Shown in pieces: positions 49,308 through 61,445 of a stretch of 64,000 nt of DNA. Below the pieces are notes generated by a model. It had not been told where the DNA came from. It did no database searches and was given only the letters and a program-made list of their open reading frames with translations. The stretch's first letter is position 1; each line of letters begins with the position of its first letter. This DNA comes from Hawksworthiomyces lignivorus (Eukaryota > Ascomycota > Sordariomycetes > Ophiostomatales > Ophiostomataceae). The translations under genes and the position numbers were made by a program. The stretch lies in NCBI GenBank assembly GCA_002917075.1, contig NTMA01000047.1:124001-188000 (forward strand). Direction: 5' to 3'.

Positions 49308-52300
49308 TTGACTCTTATTTGTAACTGGAACCAGGGATTTGGTGAGCGAGGCGAATCGGTAACCTTTTTTTTTTTTTTTCTTGGCTTTGTTTTCGGTGGT
49401 TTTGGCATGACGTCCGATACGGAAGACATTACCGAAAAGATATTAAGAGTTTGGGCAAATTCATTTTAAAGCAAGTAAGTTTAGAGCTTTTAGAAATCGT
49501 TATCTTCCACAATGCTTGTTTAAAACTAACAGTCTTACTGTGAGAGACTCTGACTGTCCTTTTTGCTCAAAGTAGGATATGTATGGTTGCATAGAAAAGA
49601 ATTATGACAGTAGAAACATGCCGAGAAAATCGAGCAATCACAGTGAAGAAGCCGATGTTGTTGGTGTTCTGGCGGCTGAGGACTGGCTTTCTCTAGAGAT
49701 TGCTTCTTCTATTGAATCGAACAACCTGTTTTTGTTTCTGCCTCTCTTTTTCGTCACAAAAAGGCACAGCTTTCTCACGGCAGACAATAATGACCTCTAA
49801 AAGAAAATAGAAATCATACTGGAATTGGCCTTCTTTTCCTCTTGCCCAGACGCTCTGTCCCTGCAGTGAGGAATGGCACTGAAGACAGGGAGAATAGGGC
49901 CAAATATAGGCTCTTGCAAGGAGCTGAAGGAACTGGGGATTCAACCAAGCAACTGAATTCTAAAGCGATCCACATTCATTCACTTGCTTTATTCTTCTTT
50001 TCTTGGTGCGACCGACATCGCCACATCATTTTCGCGTGGCTGCCATTCATTCTAGTGTGTGTACCTGGCGATCTCAGTGGAGTGTGGAGAAACAAGCATG
50101 CTGTCAGTGAAAAGGAGGGTTGAAAGGTAAGAAAAAGACCAGACGAGACCGGAAAAGAAGTTGAAAACAGTGGAAAAAAGATATTTTCCGGTCGGTAACT
50201 CACCCGGCTGCTTCTTTTCTCCTTTTGCCAGCTTTTTCTTTACTCCATGCTTCGTCATGCTTTTAATTTAATTTTCGGCAGAGATGAGAGAAAGGAGAAT
50301 GTATATATAAAATCAATATAAAAAAATCCAAAACAGCTGGGTATGGCCAATCTTTTTTAGTGGAGGTCCCGGAACTAGACATGTCCCCACGAGATACATC
50401 GTTGAATGAAAGAAGTGAGCATAAGAGCCCAGGACCAATGGTCGGCGCCGAGCAGAACAAAAGCATAAGAGTTAAAAATAAAACTGCCGGTTTTGGATGA
50501 GTAACCTGACTTACACGACAGAGCAGTGGTGGTGTGCGTCCGTTATTTGTGAATCTCTATTGCGAACCTGGTTAAGAAAGCGTAAAACAGGCTGTATTCT
50601 ATTATTTACACAGATTGCCTTTCTGTTTCTCTTGGCCTACTTTTGTTTGCCTAGTCTTTGAACCTCCACTTTATTTTGACGTCTTTGCGTTCTCCTGCTC
50701 TTGGAAAAATAGGCAAAATGCCCAAATTGCAGTCCTCTGTCCATTCAAGCCAAGCTCTCGCCATTTTGTCTTGACGAGACCCCAACCTTCGGAAACTTTC
50801 TTTCATCCCATCGCACATAAGCTTTCTAAAATTTAAAATAGCTGATTTTTTTTAAAAAAAAAAATCCTCTCTGACTGCATGGTAAAAGGAAGACTCTCTA
50901 CTCCGTAGTTCTAGAATAGATTCTAGAGGGGAGTCGCAAAACGCGCAAAGGTTAAAGAAAATGCTATTTTATAAGCTTCTTTCAGTTGTAAATAGCCTCG
51001 CCATTTTTATGAAAGAGAGCATCGTCGCTTTGGGTAGCGGTCTGCCGGTTGTATAATTTTACCACAACTAATTTTCGTACGCCTCTCTATACTGATTGTT
51101 TTATCCACTCCCCATTTCTATTTATCAAACATTGCCTTTCGTTCTTCTAATTCGAATAAGGGCTCTTCTTTCTCTTTCCCTAAAGAAGGCTATCGTCATC
51201 CTGGCCTCTCATTTCTCTCTTCCTAGTTAGCTATGCCACGCCTTTGGCCTTGTATGGCTTCGAGAAAACTAGCTATGATGTTTACTTTTTAAATACTGCA
51301 TCTTCATTCTCTTTATTTCTCGGGGTTTCCCATATTCCTCCCTGCTGATCCTATTGCTCGTTTGTCGTCCTTTTCTTTTCGTCTTATTCTATTCTTAGCT
51401 TGTACAACCACCTTTGGCCATTCCTTCCAGGTAGTCTTACCTCACGTCTTTTGAAGGCGGACAACTCTTGACTGAAAGATCATACCCCTTGCTTGTCTCA
51501 CCACTTTTCCTCCTCTTTTGAGCAGAATCTGCACCTATCCGTTTGGCTACTCTTGGAGATCTTCGCCTCTTCCGATCATTCCGTCGCTCTCACTATATTT
51601 TCTCTCTTCCAACTGGTATTCAAGGTTGCGCTCTTCTTGCCTATCCTGATTCTGGTTACATGCTAGCTCGTATCGTCTTCAGCTATTTCAACGCCACCTC
51701 GACAAACTCGACCAAGGCTACACAGCATACAAAGCAACCGTCTTGCCTTTGCTTCAAGTTATTATATTCAGGTTTATGTCACTCTCTTTAGCTCTGAAGT
51801 CCTCGGTAGATGTTCAGATAAACAAAGAAATCCTCGACGGCCGCATTTCGAAGGAAGAGAGAGCTACAGCATTCGCAAAAGGTGCTGGACGAGCTTGCCT
51901 CACAAATACGGCTTTCGTCTGTCTCTCCGCCGCTTTGCGAATCACCATACGACCATTCCCACCTTCGTCATTAGATGTTCGTATACCACAATAAACACGA
52001 GAATATACCTTTCCCTCTGAATTTCGTTGTAAGAGAGTTGTCATAGGCAAGGTCAACAAACGGATGCACAACCCACTTCCCTCGAACCGAGAACCTCTTC
52101 CCATTCTCTTTACTCGGCGACATTTAACCGCCCATCTCCATTTGCCTTTGAATTTTCAATCAATACCGACCTCCTCAGCTCGCTTTGGCGTCTAAGCGGG
52201 ACATCGACGGAAAGTGACGTCGACATTTGAAACGAGAGAAAAGCTTTATCGGCCCGTTAGAATTGTTTGCTAATAGCGAACAAAGCCATCACCACAACCC

Positions 52301-52451
52301 TGGCCAGCTGTTCAAGGGGCCGCAACGTTGGTAGCTGCTTGTAGTGTTTGGCTGCGCTTTCTCTTCTCTTCTCTTCTTTTTTCTTTTTTCTTTTTTCTTT
52401 TTCTCAATTTCTCAACACCCAATTGCCGCCGGTCAAGCAACGTAGGCAAAT
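49308..52451. other. 3.1-kb gene-poor interval with long pyrimidine-rich leader
   Basis: A T run (about 15) lies near 49365-49379. From about 51100 to 52440 the plus strand is rich in T and C, with a TTTTTTC repeat at about 52364-52408 directly before the next gene. This suggests a long promoter or leader for that gene. Short frames inside are not convincing. Confidence 0.45.
52364..52408 (+). repeat. polypyrimidine (T6C)n microsatellite
   Basis: Repeated TTCTC then TTTTTTC units 45-90 nt upstream of the start codon of the membrane-anchored Ser-rich protein gene. Confidence 0.75.
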
Positions 52452-53958
52452 ATGGGCGTTTTCTTTGTGAGCTGGCAGCTCTGGGAAGAGATGACCTTTG
52501 TACGCCTTGATCTAGCTCCCTGTCACCCCAGTTTGCCGTCTCAAGCTAATCGCTTATATTCTTCAGGTTCTCGGGTGCGCGATTATCGTCGTATTTTTGA
52601 TAGGCATTTTCAAGCTATGGCAGACGAGTCGCCAGGTCCAACGGCAGGAACAGCTTGACCTGGAGAAGAAGGCACGGTTGACGGAAATCAGGAAAGTCGG
52701 CGGCGGCAGCCTCTCGCCGAAAAAGCGCAATAGCGATATTCCCTTTGGCGTGCGAGCCCTCCAGAACGGTGTCGAGGTGGATGGCATCTGGATCTCGCGG
52801 CCGACTACACCTAGCCGCAGCTCATCCAAATCCAAGCTCGGGTTATCAACTACCACAACACTAGAATTTTCCACGAATGGCGGCGGCGGCGGAAAGAACG
52901 GCTACGCGAAGCAGCCTGGACAGCACGCAATTTCTAGCGACCCCTCACGGCCATACTCGGGATCAACCCTTGGCGGCGGACGGCCGGCATCGCAGCGAAC
53001 GACCAACGGGCAGGGAACGCCGATTGTGGGTAGCGGAGAGGCCTTTTCTGGCGGGAATGGAGCACAAACGAATCTCGACACCTTCGACACACATTCCAAT
53101 ATGTCCACGCCACTGCCTCAAATTTCGGAAAATGTCGCGTTTCCAAACAACAGCAGCCGGACAGCTGCTGCGAGCAACCGCCGGACAGGAGCGCTGAATG
53201 AAGAGGCCCTGCGGCGGCTCGAAGGCGCCTATTCTCCAACCATGGCCATGGCTCCCGCTGCCGGTCATCTGCGTGGCGCCCCCCAGATCACCACGTATAT
53301 CCCTAGCTCGCGCATGTCCAGTCCTAGCCCGAGCCTGCGCCGGCAGAACAACTACCCACCTGCCCAGGGGACAAAGACCAGCAGGACGACTGCAAACGGC
53401 CTGACGCGCACGTCCACCGCTTCGGCCGACTCCCTGACCAGCGGCGGCATGAGCATACACAGCAACCTCAGCACGAGCAGCCGCAGCAGCCAGAGCAGCA
53501 ACAGCCAGAGCTCATCGTCCCGGCAGCAGGCGCCTGCGGAGCAGACGAGCTCGCGCAAGCCGACCGGTTATGACACCGTGGGCCCTCTCCCGAGTCCTGT
53601 CCGCCTGGCAGGCGCATCTGTCTACGTCGCGTATGCACCGTCCCCGACGTCGGCATCGTCGCCGCGGATGCCGAAAGACGCCAAGACACACATGGCGGCG
53701 TCCGGTGCGCCTTTCGCCCCCTCGCCCCGCGATATGTTATTCCCCGGCGAGCCGCACGCCAACCGGGCGACGCGCAAGGTCAACGCCAGCTTTGAGATCT
53801 TGCCCGCGGGAACGTTCGGGGCGGCTCCCGGCGGTCATAGCAGCAGCGGCAGCAGCGGCGGTAGCACCGACGAAGACGTATCCTTCCTCGACGGCCGCCG
53901 ACGCGGGCCGCTCCTCTCGCCGGCACGGAACAAATTGCGACGCGCACCTGAACACTAG
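52452..53958 (+). CDS. membrane-anchored Ser-rich protein of unknown function
   Basis: Two exons, 52452-52466 (MGVFF) and 52567-53958, joined in phase 0 (donor GTGAGC, acceptor TTCAG), giving 468 residues. The joined start MGVFF-VLGCAIIVVFLIGIFKLW is a membrane segment or signal anchor (about residues 3-23), seen only when the 15-nt exon is added. A charged helix follows (RQVQRQEQLDLEKKARL, about 27-43). The rest is mostly disordered: Ser, Gly, Pro and Thr-rich, with many S/T-P sites (SRPTTPSRSS, SPTMAMAP, MSSPSPSLRR, YAPSPTSASSPR). Short ordered-looking islands such as GVEVDGIWISRP and KVNASFEILPAG could be conserved motifs. I recognise no family. Orientation with the long tail in the cytosol is inferred from the basic residues after the anchor. 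Confidence 0.75.
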
Positions 53959-54781
53959 TGCGGCGCAGGTATGGCCGTTGGCCATATTAATTCTTTGATG
54001 TCTCTTTCGAAACTTGGCGTGCAGAATCGAGACATCTGCATTTGCTCGCATTTTCTCACATTTTCTCAATAGCCCTGTATATTATCAAAAAAAATAAGGT
54101 TGCATATATTCATAATTTGGAAGCAAGAAGAATCTTAACAAATTCTTCTGCTGCATTGAAGCGAATAGACTCTCTGAATCTCATATTGGAAATTTCATTT
54201 TGTCTTCCGTGTTATCGTTCTTTCGTAGTATCACTCCGTACTTAAGAGAGAAGGAAGACGTAGGTGGCCGAAATTATCAATTCACATTTCTGGAGGAATA
54301 TACGGTTTGGAAACGGAAGAGTCACGGAGGGAACCAAAGTTAGAATCAAACGTGCGGGAGTACGATCGCCGGGGACAAACCGTGGTAACTAATGTCTGCA
54401 GTCAGTAGTTAATAGTAGGCGAAGTAATTAACGTAGGCTTGCAGGATCCAGAGATAAGACACTGTGGGAACCATTTGCTCCGTAAGCTTAGGGACTTTGG
54501 TGTGCTGCCTACTCTTTAAGTCATGTGACTTGGCGTGTTTGGTGTTTTCTTCCCCGTCGCGCTCTTTATCGTCGGCGACGCGTCAACAAACCGGCAGATT
54601 CGCACCCACCGTAGTTGCCTCCATAATTGCTTTTGTGGCTGTCGAAAGAAGACATCGAAGGATCTTTGATTAGATTGGCCCCTTTTTTTTCTTCTCCTTT
54701 CTTCTCCGCGACTGTTCTATTTCTTTCTCTATTTCAGTCACATATTCGTTTCATCTGGCCACACCGCTCACGCCAGACACC
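53959..54781. other. intergenic upstream of rad51
   Basis: 823 nt. The right part has a CT-rich leader (about 54680-54760) and a GACGCGTC palindrome at 54577-54584. Confidence 0.45.
54577..54584 (+). promoter_or_regulatory. candidate MCB-type (ACGCGT) site upstream of rad51
   Basis: The palindrome GACGCGTC lies 198 nt before the rad51 start. ACGCGT is the MluI cell-cycle box bound by MBF, which controls G1/S and repair genes including RAD51 in budding yeast. The hexamer also occurs elsewhere in this window, so one copy is weak evidence. Confidence 0.35.
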
Positions 54782-55973
54782 ATGACGCAGGTTGAAGAGT
54801 ACGAAGAAGGGAATCTTGAAGATGGGGGCGCGGTGGCCAACGTTGGTGCACCATTATCGGTGTCTGAACTTGAGGTATTGATTTCTTTGGCTTGCCGTTG
54901 TCTTCCTTCTGCTAACCCCCAATCTGCCAGGGCCTCGGAGGTTTGACCAAGCGGGACATCCAGCTGCTGCACGAGGGCGGCTACTACACCGTTGAGTCGG
55001 TGGCCTACACCCCGCGGCGGGCACTAGAGCAGATCAAAGGCATTTCAGATTTGAAGGCAAACCGCATGATCACGGAGGGTACGTCGCCTTGCGCTGCCAA
55101 ATTGATACTCTCGCCTCACTTCTATACCATTATCTAACATACCACATAGCCTCCAAGCTTGTCCCCATGGGCTTCACCACTGCCACAGAGATTCACCATC
55201 GCCGCAGTGAGCTCATATGCATCACAACGGGCTCTAAGAATCTCGACACGCTGCTGGGCGGTGGTATCGAAACTGGCTCCATCACAGAGATCTTCGGTGA
55301 GTTCCGTACAGGAAAGTCGCAGCTTTGCCACACTCTGGCCGTCACCTGCCAGCTGCCTTTTGACTGTGGCGGAGGAGAGGGAAAGTGCCTGTATATCGAT
55401 ACCGAGGGCACATTCCGGCCCAGCCGTGTTCTAGCAGCCGCCAACCGCTACGGCCTGTCGGGTGAAGAGGTCCTCGACAATATTGCCATTGCCCGCGCCC
55501 ACAACTCTGACCACCAGCTTGCCCTGCTGCGCGATGCCGCCCGCATGATGGCCGAGACACGGTTTAGTCTGCTGATCATCGACTCTGCCACGGCGCTGTA
55601 CCGCACCGACTACATGGGCCGCGGCGAGCTCAACAGCCGCCAGATGCACCTGGGCCAGTTCTTACGGCAGCTCCAGTCTATGACCGACACATACGGAATC
55701 GCAGTGGTGATCACAAACCAGGTTGTTGCACAAGTTGATGGCGGGCCGGCGTCCATGTTCAACCCAGACCCCAAGAAGCCTATCGGTGGCAATATCATTG
55801 CGCACGCGAGCACAACACGGATCAGCCTGAAAAAGGGCCGCGGTGAGACGCGTATCGCCAAGATCTACGACTCGCCATGTCTGCCTGAGAGCGACTGCAT
55901 GTTCGCTATCACGGCCGACGGCATTGGCGATCCAGCGCCGAAGGACGACAAGGACAAGGATAAGGACGCTTAG
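54782..55973 (+). CDS. rad51: DNA recombinase Rad51
   Basis: Three exons: 54782-54874, 54931-55078 and 55150-55973, giving 354 residues. The short acidic N-terminus leads into the helix-hairpin-helix region ([22 protein letters not shown] and [14 protein letters not shown], about residues 36-80). The RecA core has Walker A GEFRTGKS (about 130-137), [11 protein letters not shown], Walker B LLIID (about 221-225), [18 protein letters not shown] and the L2-region sequence [19 protein letters not shown]. The C-terminus ends in a Lys/Asp repeat (DDKDKDKDA). Rad51 forms the filament on single-stranded DNA that performs strand exchange in homologous recombination. The core is fully conserved and I see no damage. 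The second junction ([12 protein letters not shown]) restores the conserved sequence. Confidence 0.97.
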
Positions 55974-56729
55974 TATGAAGCATGTAACGAAGTATTTGGA
56001 CTGATGATACTAATACCAGGCCGCATTCGTTTGGCCGGCGGGAAATGGAACAAGGGATGAAAGGAAAACAATAGTGTTAGGAGGCGGGTGATCATATCGT
56101 GTTACTCACTAGAGCACGACAGGCGTTTTATTCTGGTTTCTGCCTGTTATTTTTTTTTTTTTTTTTTCATGTCTTCATTGCTTAGCACGGCGTTTCGATT
56201 ACAATCTGCTTTATATATTAATACAAAAACAATTTGAATAACTGTCAATTCATAATGTTTCTATATTTTTTGTCTAGAGTCTGGTGAGATACATCTTATT
56301 CCTTTGTCGTCTTTAATAGGCGATGAGAGACCTGGAAAAGACAGCAATTTGTGGAGGTGCCCGAGTAAGCCGCCTATATTATAGCGTTTGCACAGCGACA
56401 ACCCCTGAATTGTAGCATTGTTTACTTAGTGTTAGCCAATAAGTTAGAGCTGATTGCTGTTTTCGGCTAGCGCCATTTAAGTGCAAGCTTTTGGCTCTAA
56501 GGCGGAGAGGAAATTCTGCCGCCGCTGGACCAGTGCTCAGACGCGTTGGACCTTCATATTTTTTATGCGCCGTCAAACGTTGCCCATCTGACACCTGCAT
56601 TTCGTTACAACATCGTGATAGTTGCGCCACACTCGAATTTCTCGCCTGTCTCTATTCCGCATTGGTCTAGCATTTCTTCTGCGAGTTCTAGATCAGGCCG
56701 GTGGATCTCCACTGAATGGAGAGGCAGAG
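55974..56729. other. intergenic between rad51 and nup120
   Basis: 756 nt with a T run of about 19 nt at 56149-56167 in the rad51 3' region. An ACGCGT hexamer sits at about 56531. No gene seen. Confidence 0.45.
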
Positions 56730-59700
56730 ATGGCTTCCCGCGAGCTGTTTTACGCCTACAAAGAGACGCGGGTCAACCTCGAGCCTACATCCCCAGCCAC
56801 CGTCGTCCACGCTCGTGTGCCCAGCGTCAACGGGGGCCGCCGCATAACGGGAAATGGAGGGGATGGGAGAAACGGCCATGGAAGCAGAGGTCCTGGAGGA
56901 CCAATCAGCGCCGACACTACGGATGAAGAACGATCCTACCGCACCAAAACTTTGGCTACCGAAGCCGCGATTTTCCACCGCAAGCACCATGACACGCCGC
57001 GCAGCTTCCTGTGGCGCGTGCTCGATCGCGGAGATATCCTGAGCCTGCGGGTGGTCGACATTGCCAAGACCAGCTCCAGTCCGGGTGCCCTGGACGCGCC
57101 CCTGACGCTGTACCTGCATTTCCCAAAGCCGATTCGGGCTGGATGCGTCGCCTTCGCCGATCCGCCGCAGCACGACGCTCTGTCGGTTTTTGTGCTGGAC
57201 GAGTCGTTTTATCTTCATCATCTCCAGCTGCGGCCGGATGTTTTCCGGAAACGCGTTTTTGCCAATGAGACGGACCTCGGCGAGGCCTGGAAGCCATACT
57301 TGTCTGCCACGTTCAACTTCAAGCAGCCGCGGCGGCTCGTGGCCGTGAGCGCCAACGAGTTTGTGGTGGCACTGCATGACGGTGGACTGATCAATTTCCG
57401 GCGAGACCATGCGCACGAAGGTGTGTTCTGATGCTTCAGCTTTTCATCTTGGTGCTTCCAGCTAACAGCTCCTCTTCTCTAGCTGCCTCGTGGAAGGAGA
57501 CATTCCACAGCCCTGTCGGGCTCATCCAGGGCCTGCGCAGCATTCTACCTTTCCAGGGTGGACCCACCATCAAATACGAAGGCACCAATCTCGAAATTAC
57601 CGCCGCCGCCTCAGCAGTAGTCTCGTCCATGGGCCTCGACGACGCGACGTTCCTGTTTTCCGTGTGCCTTGACCACCGCCTGCGTATCTGGAACACGGAG
57701 CGCGGCGAGATCTGCCATACCGGCGACATTTTAGGTCTTGTGCGCGAGCCCCATGAGCTCGGCAAATGGATCATTGACCCAAGCCAGACCAACCTCATCC
57801 GCGTCCTCGACCTGGGCGAGGGTGTCTGCGTCGTCGTCACCTTCTCGCCCGTCGGCGCTGGCGCATTCAAATTCTGGAAAGCCACGGCCACGGCCGACGG
57901 CCGTATCGACGTCCAGCCTTTCGAAAGCGCCGAAGAGCCGCTGCAGCCATCTCTGCCGTCGTCCTCAGACGTCTGGACCCTCGCGGACTTTGCTGTCGCC
58001 GCCCACCCCGACCGCCGGAAGCTCAGCCTATGGGTGCTTTGGAAGAACAACCTAATCTACCGCGTCATGACGTTAGAGTGCGCGCCCGAGCACCTGTCTT
58101 CGGCTTGGCACGATGGCTGGCTCAGTGTCCACACGGAGAGCAGCAGCGGCGCTCCGACTGCCCAGACGTCCGGACCTTGCGACCCTACTGACGCGGCTGA
58201 AAAGTGGCTCGACCTGATCTTTTTTCCGGGCCGGTTTACGAAGGCCACGCTCGAGACCGCTCTGGCCATGTATGAGCGCGGCCTTGGCGCAGCCAAAGAG
58301 AAAACCACCAAGGGTGGAAGCGGCGGCAGCAACAGTAACTCGTACTCTTCGTCTCCCACCAGCGGTAAGAGCCTGATGGAGTCGATCTGCTCGGTCTTGG
58401 GTTCCACCGCATCGCTCGAACGCAATTCATCTGGTGCTATGGACTATGAGCTGTTCCGCAGTGCGAGCGAGATCCAGTGGCGGCGGTTCTACCGGCTCCT
58501 TGTCGAACTTGACAAGCAGCGCGGCGAGGCACTATCTCTGGTGCTCGATGCAGAACAAGGCCTCACATGGGTCGTGTGCACAGACTGCGTCGCGGCTATC
58601 CGTGAGTGCAGCGCTCTAGAGCGTCTATACCACAACCCGCCGACAAGGATGAGCAACAACGTCAACAACGAAAAGGTAGCCCGACTGCTTACGGCTGGTA
58701 CCACTTTCTTGGACGGCTTCTCAGACGGCATGCTTCAGACGTGCGAGGCCGCCCTGCGGTCCGAGCTGTTTGACGATAGCAACAATGACGAGGGGGGTGC
58801 TTCGTCTTCCTCCAAATCCGACGAGGAGCGCATCCAGGCTCTGTCCGACAAGGCTGGATTCTGGCGCCACCTGACAGATGACGAGTGCGCCCAGGTGGCC
58901 GATATCCTCGGCGGTGATTATTTCTCCGATGTCGACGCTGCCGCGTACGACACGCTCTTTGCGCTGCTGGAGGATGTGCAGCACGGCAACTGTGCGCACC
59001 ATGAAGACGTCCACTTCCCCCTTACGCAGTTCGGCCAGAAGCTTGTTCTGCGCGGTGTTCAAGACACTGCAGAGCTCGTCTGGCAGATTTTGTTTAGGCA
59101 ACTTATCTTACTGGTGCATATGGAATTCGAGGTGGACGACGAGAAGCAGGTGCTGCACGCACGATTGGACGTGGGCCAGGTGTACAGCCGGCTGATCGCG
59201 GCGCTGAAGCGGCTGGAGCTCGTAAAGTGGCTGGCTCGGCACGAGTTCAGCGTAGCGCTGTCGAAGTCGGAGCGAGAGTCGCTCGCGGGGTCTTTCTCGG
59301 GCTCCTTTTCGGCTTCTGGCTCTTTCTCTGGCTCGCCGTCGTCCAGCCGCCGGCTGGGAGGCGCTGCCAGCGGCGAAGATAACCCCACACAGATCGTGAC
59401 TGCGCTGGAGGGCAGCGTAGGCCACCTTCTCGGTCTGAGCGAGCTGAACGGTGCCGATGTCGCATTGTCGGCTTTGCTAACTGACATCCTTGTCGACCTA
59501 TGCTCGGCGCGCGGCACGATAGAGCTTGATCCGGCCATGATCCAATGCATGCTATTAAAACGGGACCGGCCCGACTTGGCACTCAAACTAGGCGCATTTG
59601 CTCACGATGACCCTTTTGCAACCTACGTTCAAGGGCGAACTTACCTGGCCTTGCGTGACTATGACACTGCTGCTCTCTACTTTAAGAGGGCAGCTGTTGG

Positions 59701-60981
59701 ACTGAGTAGGTTCCATGCGCGCTCGCTAACGCCCTCTTCCCTTGTCGCACTGCTAGAGCAACTTCATGCTAACTTTGACTTGCAGGCGTCAACTTACGAC
59801 ACCCCGCTCGGCACAGCGCTGGTCTGATCGACGACGCGGAGTGGAATCTTTTCTACAGTGGTCTTCCGAACTACCACGCACACATTGTCGCGCTCTACGA
59901 CCGCCAAAAAGCCTACTCGTTTGTCATTGACTTCGCCCGGCTGTCGCTCCAATTTGTGCGCGGAGGCCTAAGCAGCGCTGCCTTGAGAAATGGCAGCAGC
60001 AATTCTGCGCCTACTGCCCATGCCAGCGGAAGCCGAAACGGCGGCAGCGAGCAAGCCGAAGCCGCTGCGGCCTTGGCCACCACACGAACGGAGATGCTCA
60101 GCCGTCTGTTTACCGCAGCCACAGCCTTGTCGCGCTTTGACGAGGCACATAGCGCCCTCATATCCATAGGCCAGGCCCTGCCTACCGCTCAGGGCGCCTC
60201 GCCGATAGGGGGCAACGTCACCTTGCAACGTTCTGGCCTGCGTCACCTCGTCGAGAAGATGAGCGAGACGGGCCAGGTCGCCGCGCTGATCGCCTTGCCC
60301 TTCCCCGCCGACCTCCGCGACGCTGTCGACGACATTCTCGACCGCAAGTGCCGCGCCGCAGTGGAGGTTGTGCGCAGCACTGTGCCGCCGTGGCATCAGA
60401 TCTTGTACGCGTGGCGGATCGCTCACAACGACTACCGAGGAGCTGCCAGCGTGCTGCTGGACCGCCTGCACAAGCTGCAGCAGGCAGGAGAAGGCGACCG
60501 GTTTTTGGCCTCCAATACGGCGATCGGCGCAGAGCTGTCGGGAACCGGCGGCGACGATGTTCTCGACACCCCCGTTACGCGCCAGTACCTCATGCTGATC
60601 AACACGCTCAGCTGCGTCGAGCCGAAGCAGGCTTGGATCTATACGGAAGACGCGACAGCAGCGCCAGCAGCGGGCGCGCCAGGCGCTGGCTTTGCAAAGA
60701 GTGACACGGCTCTTCACGCCGCCGAAGGCGGCGGAGGTGCCGCTGACGGCGCGCGTGCTTCTCAGCAGAGCGAAGGCGCCAAGTCCTCGTCGTCGGTCAT
60801 GGCCTCGTTCCTCCAGAAGGCTGCCGCCGCGCAGCGGACGCCGTGGCGCAAGGTGGTGACGCTGGCGGACCTGCGCAAGCAGTACCAGGCGGAGCTCGAC
60901 CGGATCGCGGCAATCCAGAACAACCAGTTTGCGTTTGGCGCAGAGGGGGACGACGAAGATCTCACCATGGACGACTTATAG
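56730..60981 (+). CDS. nup120: nucleoporin Nup120/Nup160
   Basis: Three exons: 56730-57420, 57483-59705 and 59786-60981 (introns 62 and 80 nt), giving 1369 residues. The N-terminal half matches the Nup120/160 beta-propeller: TLYLHFPKPIRAGCVAFAD, FVVALHDGGLINFRRD, WKETFHSPVGLIQGLRSILPFQ, FLFSVCLDHRLRIWNTERGE. The rest is alpha-helical, with Ser/Gly-rich linkers (for example around 58320-58370 and 59280-59350). The last exon has the conserved GLPNYHAHIVALYDRQKAYSFVIDFARLSLQFV block and a tail typical of fungal Nup120 (WRKVVTLADLRKQYQAEL). It belongs to the Y-shaped Nup84/Nup107 scaffold complex. The start at 56730 (MASRELFYAYKETRV) has no clear alternative. The last donor (GTAGGT) follows CTGA; the join gives GLS-VNLRHPARHSAGLIDD. 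Confidence 0.93.
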
Positions 60982-61445
60982 AGAAGAGCAGCAGCAGCAG
61001 GGGATGGGTCCGATGGGCACATGTAACGCGAGCACAAAAAAAAACAAGCACGAAAAGGTGCACGGCGTTGGGAATTTTTCTTTTGGCGGCAGTTTAAACC
61101 CTTTTGTTTTTTTTGTATCTTACCAGATGAATGTCCTCGGGACCAGGAATGGAACGCATTTTTTTGCCATTTGAGCTGCAACGCTTTGACTGATTTGCAT
61201 TTGCTTCCCAATTAGATCCATATATACATTAAGCTGGCGTGTGGAAAGCGGCAAAAGGAAACAGGACAGAAGAGACAAGGATAAGGCAAAGGTTTCCGAT
61301 GGAGAAACGCCAGAGAAGAAGGGATGAATAGTGGAAATATGCCAGAGAAACAACAGAAGCGTGATGAGCTATGAAGGGGGAAATATAGCACACGTAAAAA
61401 TGAGAAACTATCCTGCAACGCTTTCCTCGCCCGGCCGTCTCACAC
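60982..61445. other. convergent 3' regions of nup120 and vps26
   Basis: 464 nt between convergent stop codons. No gene seen. Confidence 0.45.
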
